64,000 nt of DNA from Mycobacterium heidelbergense (GTDB taxonomy: Bacteria > Actinomycetota > Actinomycetes > Mycobacteriales > Mycobacteriaceae). Shown one piece after another: positions 17,868 to 26,813 of the stretch. Both the position numbers and the translations under genes were made by a program. The stretch is from positions 2,604,001-2,668,000 of the forward strand of contig NZ_AP022615.1 in NCBI RefSeq assembly GCF_010730745.1, read 5' to 3'. The notes beneath the pieces were generated by a model that was given only the letters and a program-made list of their open reading frames with translations, was not told the origin of the DNA and did no database searches. Numbering within the stretch: the stretch's first letter is position 1; each line of letters begins with the position of its first letter.

Positions 17868-18769
17868 TGAGCATCCGGTCGCTGGGCTACCTGCGCATCG
17901 AGGCCACCGACATGGCCGCCTGGCGCGAGTACGGCCTGAAGGTGCTCGGCATGGTCGAGGGCAAGGGCAACACCGAGGGTGCGCTGTATCTGCGGATGGA
18001 CGATTTCCCGGCGCGCCTGGTGATCGTGCCGGGCGAGCACGACCGGCTCGTTGAGGCGGGTTGGGAATGCGCGAATGCCGAAGGCCTGCAGGAGATCCGG
18101 AATCGGCTCGAGGTGGAGGGCACACCGTACAAGGAGGCCACCGCCGCCGATCTGGCGGAACGCCGCGTCGACGAGATGATTCAGTTCTCCGACCCGTCGG
18201 GCAACTGTCTGGCTGTCTTCCACGGCGCCGCGCTGGAACACCGTCGGGTGGTCAGCCCGTACGGGCACAAGTTCGTCACCGGCGAGCAGGGCCTGGGGCA
18301 CGTGGTGCTCACCACCCGCGACGACGCCGAGGCGTTGCACTTCTACCGGGATGTGCTCGGCTTCACGCTGCGTGACTCGATGCGGATGCCACCGCAGGTG
18401 GTCGGGCGTCCGGCGGACGGGCCGCCGGCGTGGCTGCGCTTCTTCGGCTGCAACCCGCGCCACCACAGCCTGGCGTTTCTGCCGCTGCCGACGCCCAGCG
18501 GGATCGTGCACCTGATGGTCGAGGTGGAAGAGGCCGACGACGTCGGCCTGTGCCTGGACCGGGCGTTGCGCCGCAAGGTGCCGATGTCGGCCACCCTGGG
18601 CCGCCACGTCAACGACCTGATGCTGTCGTTCTACATGAAGACCCCGAGCGGGTTCGACATCGAATTCGGCTGCGAGGGCAGGAAAGTCGACGACAACGAC
18701 TGGATCGCCCGGGAAAGCACCGCCGTCAGCCTGTGGGGTCACGACTTCACCGTGGGCATGCCCGGCTGA
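17867..18769 (+). CDS. hsaC: 3,4-DHSA extradiol dioxygenase HsaC
   Basis: HsaC cleaves the catechol ring of 3,4-DHSA with molecular oxygen using one ferrous iron. The 300-residue protein has two vicinal-oxygen-chelate domains. The iron ligands His145 (GLGHVVLTT), His215 (IVHLMVEVEEAD) and Glu266 (GFDIEFGCEG) are all present. The ATG at 17867 overlaps the hsaD stop (TGATG) and gives MSIRSLGYLRIEATD, the normal N terminus; the open frame upstream is non-homologous. It is followed by hsaB 2 bases after the stop. Confidence 0.97.
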   Translation: MSIRSLGYLRIEATDMAAWREYGLKVLGMVEGKGNTEGALYLRMDDFPARLVIVPGEHDRLVEAGWECANAEGLQEIRNRLEVEGTPYKEATAADLAERRVDEMIQFSDPSGNCLAVFHGAALEHRRVVSPYGHKFVTGEQGLGHVVLTTRDDAEALHFYRDVLGFTLRDSMRMPPQVVGRPADGPPAWLRFFGCNPRHHSLAFLPLPTPSGIVHLMVEVEEADDVGLCLDRALRRKVPMSATLGRHVNDLMLSFYMKTPSGFDIEFGCEGRKVDDNDWIARESTAVSLWGHDFTVGMPG

Positions 18770-18771
18770 TC

Positions 18772-19335
18772 ATGTCGTCGCAGATCGATCCGCGAGCCTT
18801 CCGGCAGGTGCTGGGTCAGTTCTGTACCGGGATCACCATCATCACCACCGTGCACGACGACGCGCCGATCGGCTTTGCGTGCCAATCGTTCGCGGCGCTG
18901 TCGCTGGATCCACCGCTGGTGTTGTTCTGCCCCACCAAGGTGTCGCGGTCCTGGAAGGCCATCGAGGCCAGCGGCCGGTTCTGCGTGAACGTGCTGACCG
19001 AGAAGCAGAAGCACGTCTCGGCGCGGTTCGGGTCGAAGGAACCCGACAAGTTCGCCGGAATCGATTGGCATGCCTCAGGACTCGGTTCGCCGATCATCGA
19101 CGGTTCGCTGGCCTACATCGACTGCACGGTGGCGTCCGTACACGACGGCGGGGATCACTTCGTGGTGTTCGGCGCCGTCCAAAGCCTGTCGGAGGCCCCC
19201 AAGATCAAGCCACGGCCGCTGCTGTTCTATCGCGGTGACTACACCGGCATCGAACCCGACAAGACCACGCCGGCCCAGTGGCGCGATGACCTGGAGGCGT
19301 TCCTGACCACGACCACCCAGGACACCTGGCTCTGA
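18772..19335 (+). CDS. hsaB: Flavin reductase HsaB
   Basis: HsaB reduces FMN with NADH and supplies it to HsaA. The 187-residue protein has the length of Rv3567c and the flavin reductase-like FMN-binding barrel: FRQVLGQFCTGITIITTVHD, PIGFACQSFAALSLDPPLVL, FCVNVLTEKQKHVSARF, and GDHFVVFGAVQ near the C terminus. The ATG at 18772 follows the hsaC stop by 2 bases. It is the last gene of the hsa operon here. A strong hairpin lies 105 bases downstream and the next gene is on the opposite strand. Confidence 0.96.
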   Translation: MSSQIDPRAFRQVLGQFCTGITIITTVHDDAPIGFACQSFAALSLDPPLVLFCPTKVSRSWKAIEASGRFCVNVLTEKQKHVSARFGSKEPDKFAGIDWHASGLGSPIIDGSLAYIDCTVASVHDGGDHFVVFGAVQSLSEAPKIKPRPLLFYRGDYTGIEPDKTTPAQWRDDLEAFLTTTTQDTWL

Positions 19336-19440
19336 GTTCCGCCCCGAGCGCGACGGCGCCAAATGTGTGGCGGCCCCGCGTTGTCGGGAATGCGTTGTGT
19401 CATGCGCTCACCGGCCGCGGCTGCCGTTCGACGATGGGGT

Positions 19441-19481
19441 CCGACCCGATGGCCGGCTGAGGGGGCGGGCCATCGGGTCGG
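19441..19481. terminator. Bidirectional terminator hairpin after hsaB
   Basis: Arms 19441-19454 and 19468-19481 (CCGACCCGATGGCC and its exact reverse complement) form a 14-bp stem with a 13-base loop. It lies between hsaB (+) and a convergent SnoaL-like gene (-). It probably ends the hsa operon transcript. Confidence 0.7.
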
Positions 19482-19534
19482 TCCGTCTCCACCGGTTCCC
19501 CATATTAGACAGATATCAAACAAGCGACGGATCG

Positions 19535-19978
19535 CTAGTGCTCGTAGGTCGTCTCGGTGTTGGCGTCCTGGAACATCTCCGAGACGATGAGCCAGGATCC
19601 GTCGTCCTGCCGCTGAAGGGCGCGCAACGAGAAGTTGTCGCGGTCAATCGTTCCGCCGCCGACCAGTCCCTGGCCCTTCACCTTGAGATGTGCCGAAACG
19701 AGGACCACGTCGGGCATGAGCACCCGGAAACTCGTCTCCGGCGGGCCGGCGAGCTCGCCCCGGTTGAAGTTGTCGTCGCGGAACAGGCCGGTGAGGTAAT
19801 CGACGATTTCGTCGCGTCCGTGTTTGACGGTGCCGAAGGCGTTCACCCAGTCGGCGTCGTCGGAGTACACGCCCCGCAGGGGTTCGGCGTCGCGATCGTC
19901 GAACGACTTCAACAACGTCAGCAGCGTCCTGCCGATCGCTTCCTGATCCGCAGGCGGCAGCTCTGAGAAGTCGGTCAT
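19535..19978 (-). CDS. SnoaL-like / NTF2-fold protein
   Basis: The 147-residue protein resembles the nuclear-transport-factor-2 superfamily (SnoaL/ketosteroid-isomerase-like): LKSFDDRDAEPLRGVYSDDADWVNAFG, HGRDEIVDYLTGLFRD, then beta strands ending GSWLIVSEMFQDANTETTYEH. Such folds act as isomerases, hydrolases or small-ligand binders; nothing here fixes the reaction. It is placed on the opposite strand between hsaB and nat and so breaks the operon seen in M. tuberculosis. Its start is 110 bases from the divergent nat start, so the two may share a promoter region. Confidence 0.75.
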   Translation of the reverse strand: MTDFSELPPADQEAIGRTLLTLLKSFDDRDAEPLRGVYSDDADWVNAFGTVKHGRDEIVDYLTGLFRDDNFNRGELAGPPETSFRVLMPDVVLVSAHLKVKGQGLVGGGTIDRDNFSLRALQRQDDGSWLIVSEMFQDANTETTYEH

Positions 19979-20088
19979 GCGTAATCACCCGTCGCGGTGC
20001 CGTAGTCGTTGTGTGGTCGCTGGCCCGACTGAGGGTAGCGGCTCGAGACCTTGCGGCTATGACTTTTCGGCGAATGCAGAATGGCTAC

Positions 20089-20931
20089 ATGACCTTGGAC
20101 CTGATCGGATACTTCGACCGCATCAACCATCGCGGCGCCGCGGAGCCGAGCCTCGCCGTCCTTCAAGACCTGGTGACCGCTCACACGCAAGCGATTCCGT
20201 TCGAGAACCTCGATCCGGTGATGGGGGTGCCGGTCGACGACCTGAGCCCCGACGCCCTTGCCGACAAGCTGGTTCGCCGGCGCCGGGGCGGCTATTGCTA
20301 CGAGCACAACGGGCTGATGGGCTACGTGCTCTCCGAAGTCGGGTTCCGGGTGCGGCGACTGGCCGGCCGAGTGATCTGGATGCGCCCACCCGACGCCCCG
20401 ACGCCGGCGCAGACGCACACGGTGCTGGCGGTCACGTTCCCCGGATCGCAGGGGTCATACCTCGTCGACGTCGGCTTCGGCGGCCAGACACCGACCTCGC
20501 CCCTCCGCATCGAAACCGGCAGCGTCCAACAGACAGCGCACGAGCCGTACCGGCTCGAGGACCGCCGCGACGGGCTGGTCCTGCAGGCCCTGATCCGGAA
20601 CGAGTGGGTGCCTCTCTACGAGTTCACCATGCGGACCCCGCCGGAGATCGACCTGAAAGTGGGTAGCTGGTTCGTCTCGACCCATCCCTCGTCGCACTTC
20701 GTGACCGGCCTGATGGCCGCGCGGGTCACCGACGACGCCCGGGTGAACTTGGCCGGCCGCAAGCTGAGCATTCACCGCGCCGACGGCAGCGAGGTAGTCC
20801 ACCTGCGCGATGCGGGCGCGGTCGTCGACGCCCTCGGTGACCGGTTCGGCATCAACGTGGCCGACACCGGCGAGCGGGGCGCGCTCGAAGCCCGCATCGA
20901 CGCGATCCTCGCCGCCGAGGACGGCGGCTAG
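20089..20931 (+). CDS. nat: Arylamine N-acetyltransferase
   Basis: NAT transfers acetyl or propionyl groups from CoA to arylamines. In mycobacteria it is linked to cholesterol catabolism and inactivates isoniazid. The 280-residue protein keeps the Cys70-His110-Asp127 triad (RRRGGYCYEHN, PAQTHTVLAVTFPG, LVDVGFGGQTPTSPL) at exactly the positions known for mycobacterial NATs. The ATG at 20089 gives MTLDLIGYFDRINHRG, like M. tuberculosis. In-frame starts further upstream (20074 and above) are less likely. Unlike in M. tuberculosis, it is not contiguous with hsaB. Confidence 0.95.
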   Translation: MTLDLIGYFDRINHRGAAEPSLAVLQDLVTAHTQAIPFENLDPVMGVPVDDLSPDALADKLVRRRRGGYCYEHNGLMGYVLSEVGFRVRRLAGRVIWMRPPDAPTPAQTHTVLAVTFPGSQGSYLVDVGFGGQTPTSPLRIETGSVQQTAHEPYRLEDRRDGLVLQALIRNEWVPLYEFTMRTPPEIDLKVGSWFVSTHPSSHFVTGLMAARVTDDARVNLAGRKLSIHRADGSEVVHLRDAGAVVDALGDRFGINVADTGERGALEARIDAILAAEDGG

Positions 20932-20948
20932 GTCCGCGTCGCCCGCTT

Positions 20949-22118
20949 CTATTCTCGGGCGGCAAGCCAGGGCCCCATTCGACGCAGGCCCTCCTCGATG
21001 TCGGTCGTGGGTCCGGCGAACGACAGCCGGACGAACGAATTGCCGCGCGTGGTGTCGAAGTCGATGCCCGGCGCGATCGCAACGCCGGTGTCGGCCAGTA
21101 ACTTTGAGCAGAACGCCAGCGAGTCGTCGGTAAAGTCCGAGACGTCGGCGTAGACGTAGAACGCGCCGTCGGTGGGTGCCAGCCGCTCGATGCCGATCCG
21201 GCGCAGCCCGTCGAGCAGCAGCGAGCGATTGGTCGTGTAGTGCCGCAGGTTGCCGTCCGCTTCGGCGGTCGCCTCCGGGGTGAACGCCGCCACCGCGGCG
21301 AGCTGCGACAGCACCGGCGGGCAGATCGTGAAATTGCCGGTCAGGCAGTCGACCGCGCGGCGCAGCTCCGGGGGCACCAGCAGCCAGCCCAGTCGCCAGC
21401 CCGTCATCGCGTAGTACTTGGAAAAGCTGTTGACCACCACCGCGTTTCGTGACGTCTGCCAGGCGCAGCTGGTCGGCGGCGCCCCCTGATAGACCAGGCC
21501 GTGGTAGACCTCGTCGCTGATCAGCCGCGCCTCGGAGGCATCACACCAGGACGCGATCGCGGCCAGCTCGGCCGGTGGTATGACGGTCCCGGTGGGATTG
21601 GCCGGGCTGGCGACGATGACGCCTTGCACCGGAGGGTCGAGCTCGGCGAGCAGCTGCGCGGTGGGCTGGAAGCGGGTCTCCGGTCCGCATGCGATGTCCA
21701 CCACCTCACATCCCAGCGCCGAGAGGATATTTCGGTAGCAGGGGTAGCCGGGGCTGGCCAGCGCCACCCGGTCACCCACGTCGAAGCACGCCAGGAAGGC
21801 GAGGAGGAACCCGCCCGAGGAGCCCGTGGTCACGACGACGGCGTCGGGCTCGACGTCGATTCCGTGTTGACGTTGGTAGTCGGCCGCGATGGCGGCGCGC
21901 AGCTCGGGGATGCCCAGCGCGACGGTGTAACCCAGCTGGTTGATGCGCAGCGCGGCGGCCGCCGCCGCGCGCACCGGCTCCGGCGCTCCCACGCTGGGCT
22001 GGCCCGCCGACAGGTTCACCAGGTCGCCATGGCTGCGCTGGCGCTCCGCGGCGGCCAGCCAGACATCCATCACATAGAAGGGTGGGATGCCGGCGCGCAG
22101 CGCGACGTGGTCGGTCAC
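20949..22118 (-). CDS. aspB: PLP-dependent aminotransferase AspB
   Basis: The 389-residue class I/II aminotransferase corresponds to Rv3565. The PLP lysine is in VVNSFSKYYAMTGWRLGW. VVTTGSSGGFLLAFLA, SPANPTGTVIPPAE and LISDEVYHGLVY are the other fold-type I motifs, and the C terminus keeps FVRLSFAG with the substrate Arg. The amino donor is unknown. It is the last gene of the fadD3-fadE31-fadE32-fadE33-aspB unit, its start overlapping the fadE33 stop by 4 bases, so it should be controlled by KstR2. How an aminotransferase serves sterol breakdown is not clear. Confidence 0.92.
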   Translation of the reverse strand: MTDHVALRAGIPPFYVMDVWLAAAERQRSHGDLVNLSAGQPSVGAPEPVRAAAAAALRINQLGYTVALGIPELRAAIAADYQRQHGIDVEPDAVVVTTGSSGGFLLAFLACFDVGDRVALASPGYPCYRNILSALGCEVVDIACGPETRFQPTAQLLAELDPPVQGVIVASPANPTGTVIPPAELAAIASWCDASEARLISDEVYHGLVYQGAPPTSCAWQTSRNAVVVNSFSKYYAMTGWRLGWLLVPPELRRAVDCLTGNFTICPPVLSQLAAVAAFTPEATAEADGNLRHYTTNRSLLLDGLRRIGIERLAPTDGAFYVYADVSDFTDDSLAFCSKLLADTGVAIAPGIDFDTTRGNSFVRLSFAGPTTDIEEGLRRMGPWLAARE

Positions 22119-23071
22119 GGCGTTTCGAGCACCTCAGATTCCAGTTGGCGCAACAGTTCTCGCGATGATCTCAGCAGGTGTGCGCTGCCGTGCGCGCGTT
22201 TGAAGTACAGGTGCATGTCGTGTTCCCAGGTGATGGCGATGCCGCCGTGTAGCTGGATGCCTTCGGCGGCCACGGCGCACAGCGCCTCGCTGGCGGCCAG
22301 GCGCGCGGTGGCGGCGTTGGTGGGGCTGGGGTCGTCGCACGCGTCATTGACGACGGCCTTCGCAGCGGAGATCGCGACGTACAGGTCGGCCATCCGGTGC
22401 TTGAGTGCCTGGAAGCTGCCGATCGGACGGCCGAATTGCACTCGGCTCTTGGTGTATTCGACGGTCAGTTCCAGGCAGCGTTCGGCGGCGCCGATCTGCT
22501 CGGCCGCCAGCAGGATTGCCGCGAGGTCGGCCAGGCCCGGGTCGGGGCCGATCGGCTCGGTCTCCTCCGCCTTGACCCGCGCCAGGCGCCGGGTCGGATC
22601 CATGGTGGTGACGGGCTCCGCGGCGAATCGAGTCCACCGGATCAGCTGTCCGTCTTCGACCGCGACCACGACGTCGGCGATGTCGCCGTTGACCACATAA
22701 TCGGCATCGAGCACCAGCGCGCCGATCGAGCTGCCCTCGGCAAGGCCGCCCAGGGTCTCGGCGTCCGGCTCCGGCGCGGCCAACAGCGCCAGCTCCGCCA
22801 GCGTGGTCCCCAGCAGCGGGGAGGGCACCAGGTTGCGGCCCAGTTCCCGCAAAACCGTTGCCGCGTCGGCCAATTCGCCGCCCGCGCCGCCGAGCTCCTC
22901 GGGTATCACCAGCGCGGCGGCACCGACCTGTTCACACAGCAGCCGCCACAGCGACTCGTCGTAGCCGCGGTCGGACTCCATCGCGGCACGCACCGCGGCC
23001 GGGTCCGCGTGCTTGGCCACCAAGGCGGCGACGGTTTCGCGCAGCAGCTCTCGCTCTTCGGTCATGCTCAT
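22115..23071 (-). CDS. fadE33: Acyl-CoA dehydrogenase FadE33
   Basis: The 318-residue acyl-CoA dehydrogenase subunit is of the short type found in heteromeric sterol dehydrogenases and probably works with FadE31 and FadE32 on ring C/D-derived CoA thioesters. Motifs are ALVIPEELGGAGGELADAA, YTKSRVQFGRPIGSFQALKH (FAD binding) and EGIQLHGGIAITWEHDMHLY. The ATG at 23071 overlaps the fadE32 stop as ATGA; a second ATG two codons later equals the M. tuberculosis start. The open frame extends far upstream without homology. Confidence 0.94.
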   Translation of the reverse strand: MSMTEERELLRETVAALVAKHADPAAVRAAMESDRGYDESLWRLLCEQVGAAALVIPEELGGAGGELADAATVLRELGRNLVPSPLLGTTLAELALLAAPEPDAETLGGLAEGSSIGALVLDADYVVNGDIADVVVAVEDGQLIRWTRFAAEPVTTMDPTRRLARVKAEETEPIGPDPGLADLAAILLAAEQIGAAERCLELTVEYTKSRVQFGRPIGSFQALKHRMADLYVAISAAKAVVNDACDDPSPTNAATARLAASEALCAVAAEGIQLHGGIAITWEHDMHLYFKRAHGSAHLLRSSRELLRQLESEVLETP

Positions 23072-24009
23072 AGCGCCTCCAGCACCCGCCGCCGATGTGC
23101 CTCGGGGGTACCCCAGGCCGAGCGTAATGCCTGCACGCGCAGCAGCCATAGGGACAGGTCGTGTTCCTGGGTGAACCCGATCGCGCCATGCGTTTGCAAC
23201 GACGCGCGCGCCGCCAGCAGGGCCGCCTCGGACGCCGCGGCTTTGGCCGCGCTGACATCGCGGGACTCCAACGACAAGGCCGCGCCATACACCAGCGGGC
23301 GGGCCAGTTCGACGGCGATGTGCACGTCGGCCAGCTTGTGCTTGATCGCCTGATACGAGCCGATCACCCGGCCGAACTGGCTCCGCTGCTTGGCGTAGTC
23401 GACGGCGCCGTTCAGCAGCGCCTCCGTGGCCCCGACCAGCTGCGCCGCGGTGGCCAGCGCCCCGAACTCGAAGGCGCGCTTGACGTCCGCTTGCCAGGCG
23501 TTCCCCGTCGCGGTCAGGTCGTAGAGGCGGCGGCTGGGGTCGACGGACGCGTGCCTTTCGCCCACTTGGGCTTCGGTGACGTCTTTGTCGGTGGCCAGCA
23601 GCACCAGCCCCGCCGCATCGGCGTCGACGGCGCGCGGCATATGCGGCGGCAGCGCGACGGTGGCGATCAGCTCGCCCGAAGCCAGCCCGACGCTGCGCTC
23701 GTCGTCTACCAACAAGATCGGCGCGACGGCGATGGATTCGGCAACCGGGCCCGGAACGCACCAGCGGCCCAGCCGTTCGAGGGCGACCACCAGATCGACG
23801 GGATGGGCGTCGATGCCGTCGAATTTCTCCGGCACGGCCAGCGCGGTGACGCCCAGGTCGGCCAGCTGCTCCCATACCTTGCGGCCGGGCGCGAGGTCAC
23901 CCGCCGACCAGGCGCGGACGGCGCCCGGCAGGTCCGCCGCGCCCAGCGCGGCGTCGATGCTGGCCGCGAAGTCGCGCTGCTGTTCGTCCAGTTCGAATTC
24001 CACGGTCAC
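23068..24009 (-). CDS. fadE32: Acyl-CoA dehydrogenase FadE32
   Basis: The 313-residue acyl-CoA dehydrogenase-like subunit matches Rv3563 in length. Motifs are VTALAVPEKFDGIDAHPVD, YAKQRSQFGRVIGSYQAIKH and LQTHGAIGFTQEHDLSLWLL. The start is a GTG at 24009 that overlaps the fadE31 stop (GTGA). It presumably forms a mixed oligomer with FadE33 or FadE31 and acts late in ring C/D breakdown. It sits in the KstR2-controlled fadD3 operon. Confidence 0.93.
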   Translation of the reverse strand: MTVEFELDEQQRDFAASIDAALGAADLPGAVRAWSAGDLAPGRKVWEQLADLGVTALAVPEKFDGIDAHPVDLVVALERLGRWCVPGPVAESIAVAPILLVDDERSVGLASGELIATVALPPHMPRAVDADAAGLVLLATDKDVTEAQVGERHASVDPSRRLYDLTATGNAWQADVKRAFEFGALATAAQLVGATEALLNGAVDYAKQRSQFGRVIGSYQAIKHKLADVHIAVELARPLVYGAALSLESRDVSAAKAAASEAALLAARASLQTHGAIGFTQEHDLSLWLLRVQALRSAWGTPEAHRRRVLEAL

Positions 24010-25139
24010 TTCTTCTCTCGCGGCAGGCCCAGCAGGCGTTCGGAGATGATGTTGCGCTGGATCTCGTTGGTACCGGCGTAGATCGGGCCGCCCAGCGCGA
24101 ACAGCAGGCCCTCGGTCCACGGGCCGGCGAGCTCGCCGTCCGCGCCGAGAACGTCGAGCGCGGTCTGGTGTATCGCCACGTCAAGGTCGGACCAGAACAC
24201 CTTGGTCACCGACGATTCGGCGCCGAGTTCGCCGCCGGCGGCCAGCCTGGTCACCGTGCCGAAGGTCTGCAGTCGGTAGGCCTGCGCCTTGATCCACGCG
24301 TCGGCGACCCGGTCGGCGAATGCCTCCGGCGAGCCGCCGTCCTTCCACAGCCGCACCAGTCGCTCGGCGGCCGCCAGGAAGCGGGCCGGGCTGCGCAGCG
24401 ACATGCCGCGCTCGTTGCTCGACGTGCTCATGGCGGCCCGCCAGCCGTCGTTGGGTATGCCGATCACGTCCTCGTCGGGCACGAAGGCGTCGTCGAGGAA
24501 GATCTCGCCGAAGCCGGTGTCGCCGCCGAGCTGGACGATCGGTCGCACGGTGACGCCCTTGGCGTTCAGGTCGAACATGAGATAGGTCAGGCCGTTGTGC
24601 CGCTCGGCCGCGGGGTCGGACCGGAACAGCCCGAATCCCCTCTCGGCGAACGGCGCCCGCGAGCTCCAGATCTTCTGCCCGTTCAGCAGCCAGCCGCCGT
24701 CGGTCCTCGTCGCGGTGGACCGCAGCGACGCCAGGTCGCTGCCGGATTCGGGCTCCGACCACGCCTGCGCCCAGATCTGTTCGCCGCTGGCCATTTTGGG
24801 CAGTATCCGGTCCCGCTGCTCCTCGGTGCCGTGCGCGAACAGCGTCGGCGCCAGCATGGACGTGCCGTTGGCGCTGGCCCGCCCCGGCGCCCCGGCGCGG
24901 AAGTACTCCTCCTCGAACACCACCCAGTGCAGCAGCGGCGCGTCGCGGCCCCCGTACTTCTTCGGCCAGGTGATCACCGACAGTCCGGCGTCGAACAGCA
25001 CGCGGTCCCAATGCCGGTGCTGGGCAAAGCCTTCCGCGTTGTCGTAGGACTTCGTCGGGATCGATTCGGCGTTGGCCGAGAGGAAGTCCCGCACCTCGGC
25101 CTGGAAGGCCAGCGTCTCTTCGTCTAGTGCTAGGTCCAT
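24006..25139 (-). CDS. fadE31: Acyl-CoA dehydrogenase FadE31
   Basis: The 377-residue acyl-CoA dehydrogenase (Rv3562 type) has the full-length fold: ITWPKKYGGRDAPLLHWVVF, QAWSEPESGSDLASLRSTA, NGQKIWSSRAPFAERG and the C-terminal YAGTNEIQRNIISERLLGLP that lines the active site. It dehydrogenates a CoA thioester of the ring C/D pathway. The ATG at 25139 lies 12 bases after the fadD3 stop. It is followed by fadE32 with a 4-base overlap. Confidence 0.94.
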   Translation of the reverse strand: MDLALDEETLAFQAEVRDFLSANAESIPTKSYDNAEGFAQHRHWDRVLFDAGLSVITWPKKYGGRDAPLLHWVVFEEEYFRAGAPGRASANGTSMLAPTLFAHGTEEQRDRILPKMASGEQIWAQAWSEPESGSDLASLRSTATRTDGGWLLNGQKIWSSRAPFAERGFGLFRSDPAAERHNGLTYLMFDLNAKGVTVRPIVQLGGDTGFGEIFLDDAFVPDEDVIGIPNDGWRAAMSTSSNERGMSLRSPARFLAAAERLVRLWKDGGSPEAFADRVADAWIKAQAYRLQTFGTVTRLAAGGELGAESSVTKVFWSDLDVAIHQTALDVLGADGELAGPWTEGLLFALGGPIYAGTNEIQRNIISERLLGLPREKK

Positions 25140-25151
25140 GTGAAATCCAAT

Positions 25152-26675
25152 TCAGGCCAACTCTCGCAGTTGTGGTTTGAGCACCTTGCCGCCGGGATTG
25201 CGCGGCAGCGCGTCGACGAACCGCACCGACCGCGGTGCCTTGAAGTTCGCCAAATGCTCACGGGTGTAAGCGATCACGGATTGCTCATCGAGATCGACGC
25301 CGGGCCGGGTGACCACGAACGCCCGGCCGACCTCGCCCAGCCGCTCGTCGGGCACCCCGATCACCGCGGCGTCGGCCACCCCCTCCATCCGGGCCAGCAC
25401 CTGCTCGACCTCGGCGGGGTAGACGTTGAACCCGCCGCAGATGTACATGTCCTTGAGCCGGTCGGTGATGCGCAGGTTGCCGGCCTCGTCGACGGCGCCG
25501 ATGTCTCCGGTGTGCAGCCAGCCGTCGGCGTCGATGGCCGCGGCGGTGGCCTCCGGGTCGTCGAGGTAGCCCAGCATCACGTTCGGCCCGCGCAGCAGGA
25601 CTTCGCCGGATTCGCCGGGAGCCGCCCCGTCGATGCGCAACTCGAAGCCGGCGAACGGGCGCCCGCAGGTGGTGGCCACGGTCACCGCGTCGTCGTCGAC
25701 GCGGCACATGGTGCCCATGCCGTTGGCCTCGGTCAGGCCGTAGGCGGTCAGCACGATGTCGATGTCGAGCTCGGACTGCATGCGTTCCACCAGCACGACC
25801 GGGACGGTGGCCGCACCGGTGACCGCGAACCGCAGCGAGCTCAGGTCGTAGTCGTGGCGCGCCGGATGGTCCAGCAGCATCTGGTAAATCGTTGGGGGCC
25901 CGGGCAATACGGTGATCCGGTGTTGTTCGATGGCCTGCAGTGCGCGCAGCGGGTCGAACGTCAGGTGCGGGATCAGCGTCGCGCCGGTCTGCAGGCAGGC
26001 CAGGATGCCGGCCTTGTAGCCGAAGTTGTGGAAGAACGGGTTGATGCACAGGTAGCGGTCGTCGCTGGTGATCTTGCCGTTGGCCGCCCACGACGCCGAC
26101 GCCGACAGCGATTGCCGATGGGCACACAGCACGCCTTTGCTGCGGCCGGTGGTGCCGGAGGTGAACAGGATGTCGCTGATGTCGTCGGGTGTGACGGCGG
26201 CGGCGCGGGAGGCCGCCGCGTCGGCGGCCCCGGATTCTGAACCGCGCGCGATGAACTCGTCCCACGTCCCGTCGTGCGCCTCGATCGGTATCCGCACGAT
26301 GTGCCGCAGCGCGGGCAGCGCGCCGCGATCCAGTTCGGCAACGCGATCGTGGCCGAGGAACTGGCCCATCGCGAACAACACCGGCGCACCGGTGCGGGCC
26401 AGGATGTCGCCGGCCTCCTCGGCGGTGTAGCGGGTGTTCAGCGGCACCATGGCCGCTCCGGCGTGGTGAATAGCCAGGCAGGCGACCACCCAATGCCAGG
26501 TGTTGGGCGACCAGATGGCCACCCGGTCTCCGGGCTGGACGCCGAGCGCGATCAGCGCGGCCGCGGCTCGGTGCACCTCGTCGCGCAGCGCCGCCGCGGT
26601 GAAGCTGCGGTCGTCGGTGATCAGCGCGTCGTGGTCGGGCAGCTGCCCCGCGAAACGATCCAGCGCCGCCGGCAT
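25152..26675 (-). CDS. fadD3: HIP-CoA ligase FadD3
   Basis: FadD3 activates the bicyclic propionate HIP with ATP and CoA, which starts ring C/D degradation and produces the KstR2 ligand. The 507-residue adenylate-forming enzyme has ILFTSGTTGRSKGVLCAHR, TAYGLTEANGMG, GWLHTGDIGAVDEAGNLRI and RLKDMYICGGFNVYPAEVEQ, and ends PRNPGGKVLKPQLREL with the catalytic Lys. ATG 26675 gives MPAALDRFAGQLPDH. The frame is open upstream through a 19-bp dispersed repeat to a GTG at 26732, so the N terminus is uncertain. A KstR2 box lies 139 bases upstream. Confidence 0.94.
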   Translation of the reverse strand: MPAALDRFAGQLPDHDALITDDRSFTAAALRDEVHRAAAALIALGVQPGDRVAIWSPNTWHWVVACLAIHHAGAAMVPLNTRYTAEEAGDILARTGAPVLFAMGQFLGHDRVAELDRGALPALRHIVRIPIEAHDGTWDEFIARGSESGAADAAASRAAAVTPDDISDILFTSGTTGRSKGVLCAHRQSLSASASWAANGKITSDDRYLCINPFFHNFGYKAGILACLQTGATLIPHLTFDPLRALQAIEQHRITVLPGPPTIYQMLLDHPARHDYDLSSLRFAVTGAATVPVVLVERMQSELDIDIVLTAYGLTEANGMGTMCRVDDDAVTVATTCGRPFAGFELRIDGAAPGESGEVLLRGPNVMLGYLDDPEATAAAIDADGWLHTGDIGAVDEAGNLRITDRLKDMYICGGFNVYPAEVEQVLARMEGVADAAVIGVPDERLGEVGRAFVVTRPGVDLDEQSVIAYTREHLANFKAPRSVRFVDALPRNPGGKVLKPQLRELA

Positions 26676-26680
26676 CGTTC

Positions 26681-26699
26681 GCGAGCTGGGGGCACCGCC
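26681..26699. repeat. 19-bp intergenic repeat, copy 2
   Basis: This is an exact second copy of the 19-mer GCGAGCTGGGGGCACCGCC found at 6661-6679. It abuts the fadD3 start codon on its upstream side and is followed by another GCGAGC and a TGTACA-containing segment. Confidence 0.6.
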
Positions 26700-26813
26700 C
26701 GCTTGCGAGCGTGCGTGTTTGTACAGCGACACGCCGTGGTTGCTGGCATTCTGCGCACGCTCGTCGGTGATGGCCCGGCTCCTCCTCACGCGGCTTCGCC
26801 GCCAGGCTAACAA

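Noticed and set aside
15708..18125. 805-codon open frame on the minus strand opposite hsaA and hsaD
   Set aside because: It is the antisense shadow of the hsa operon, with low-complexity Arg/Pro/Gly composition and no family motif.
22115..23875. Long extension of the fadE33 reading frame
   Set aside because: The extra 268 residues lie antiparallel to none but in a different frame of fadE32, are Arg/Gly-rich, and have no homology; the real start is at 23071.
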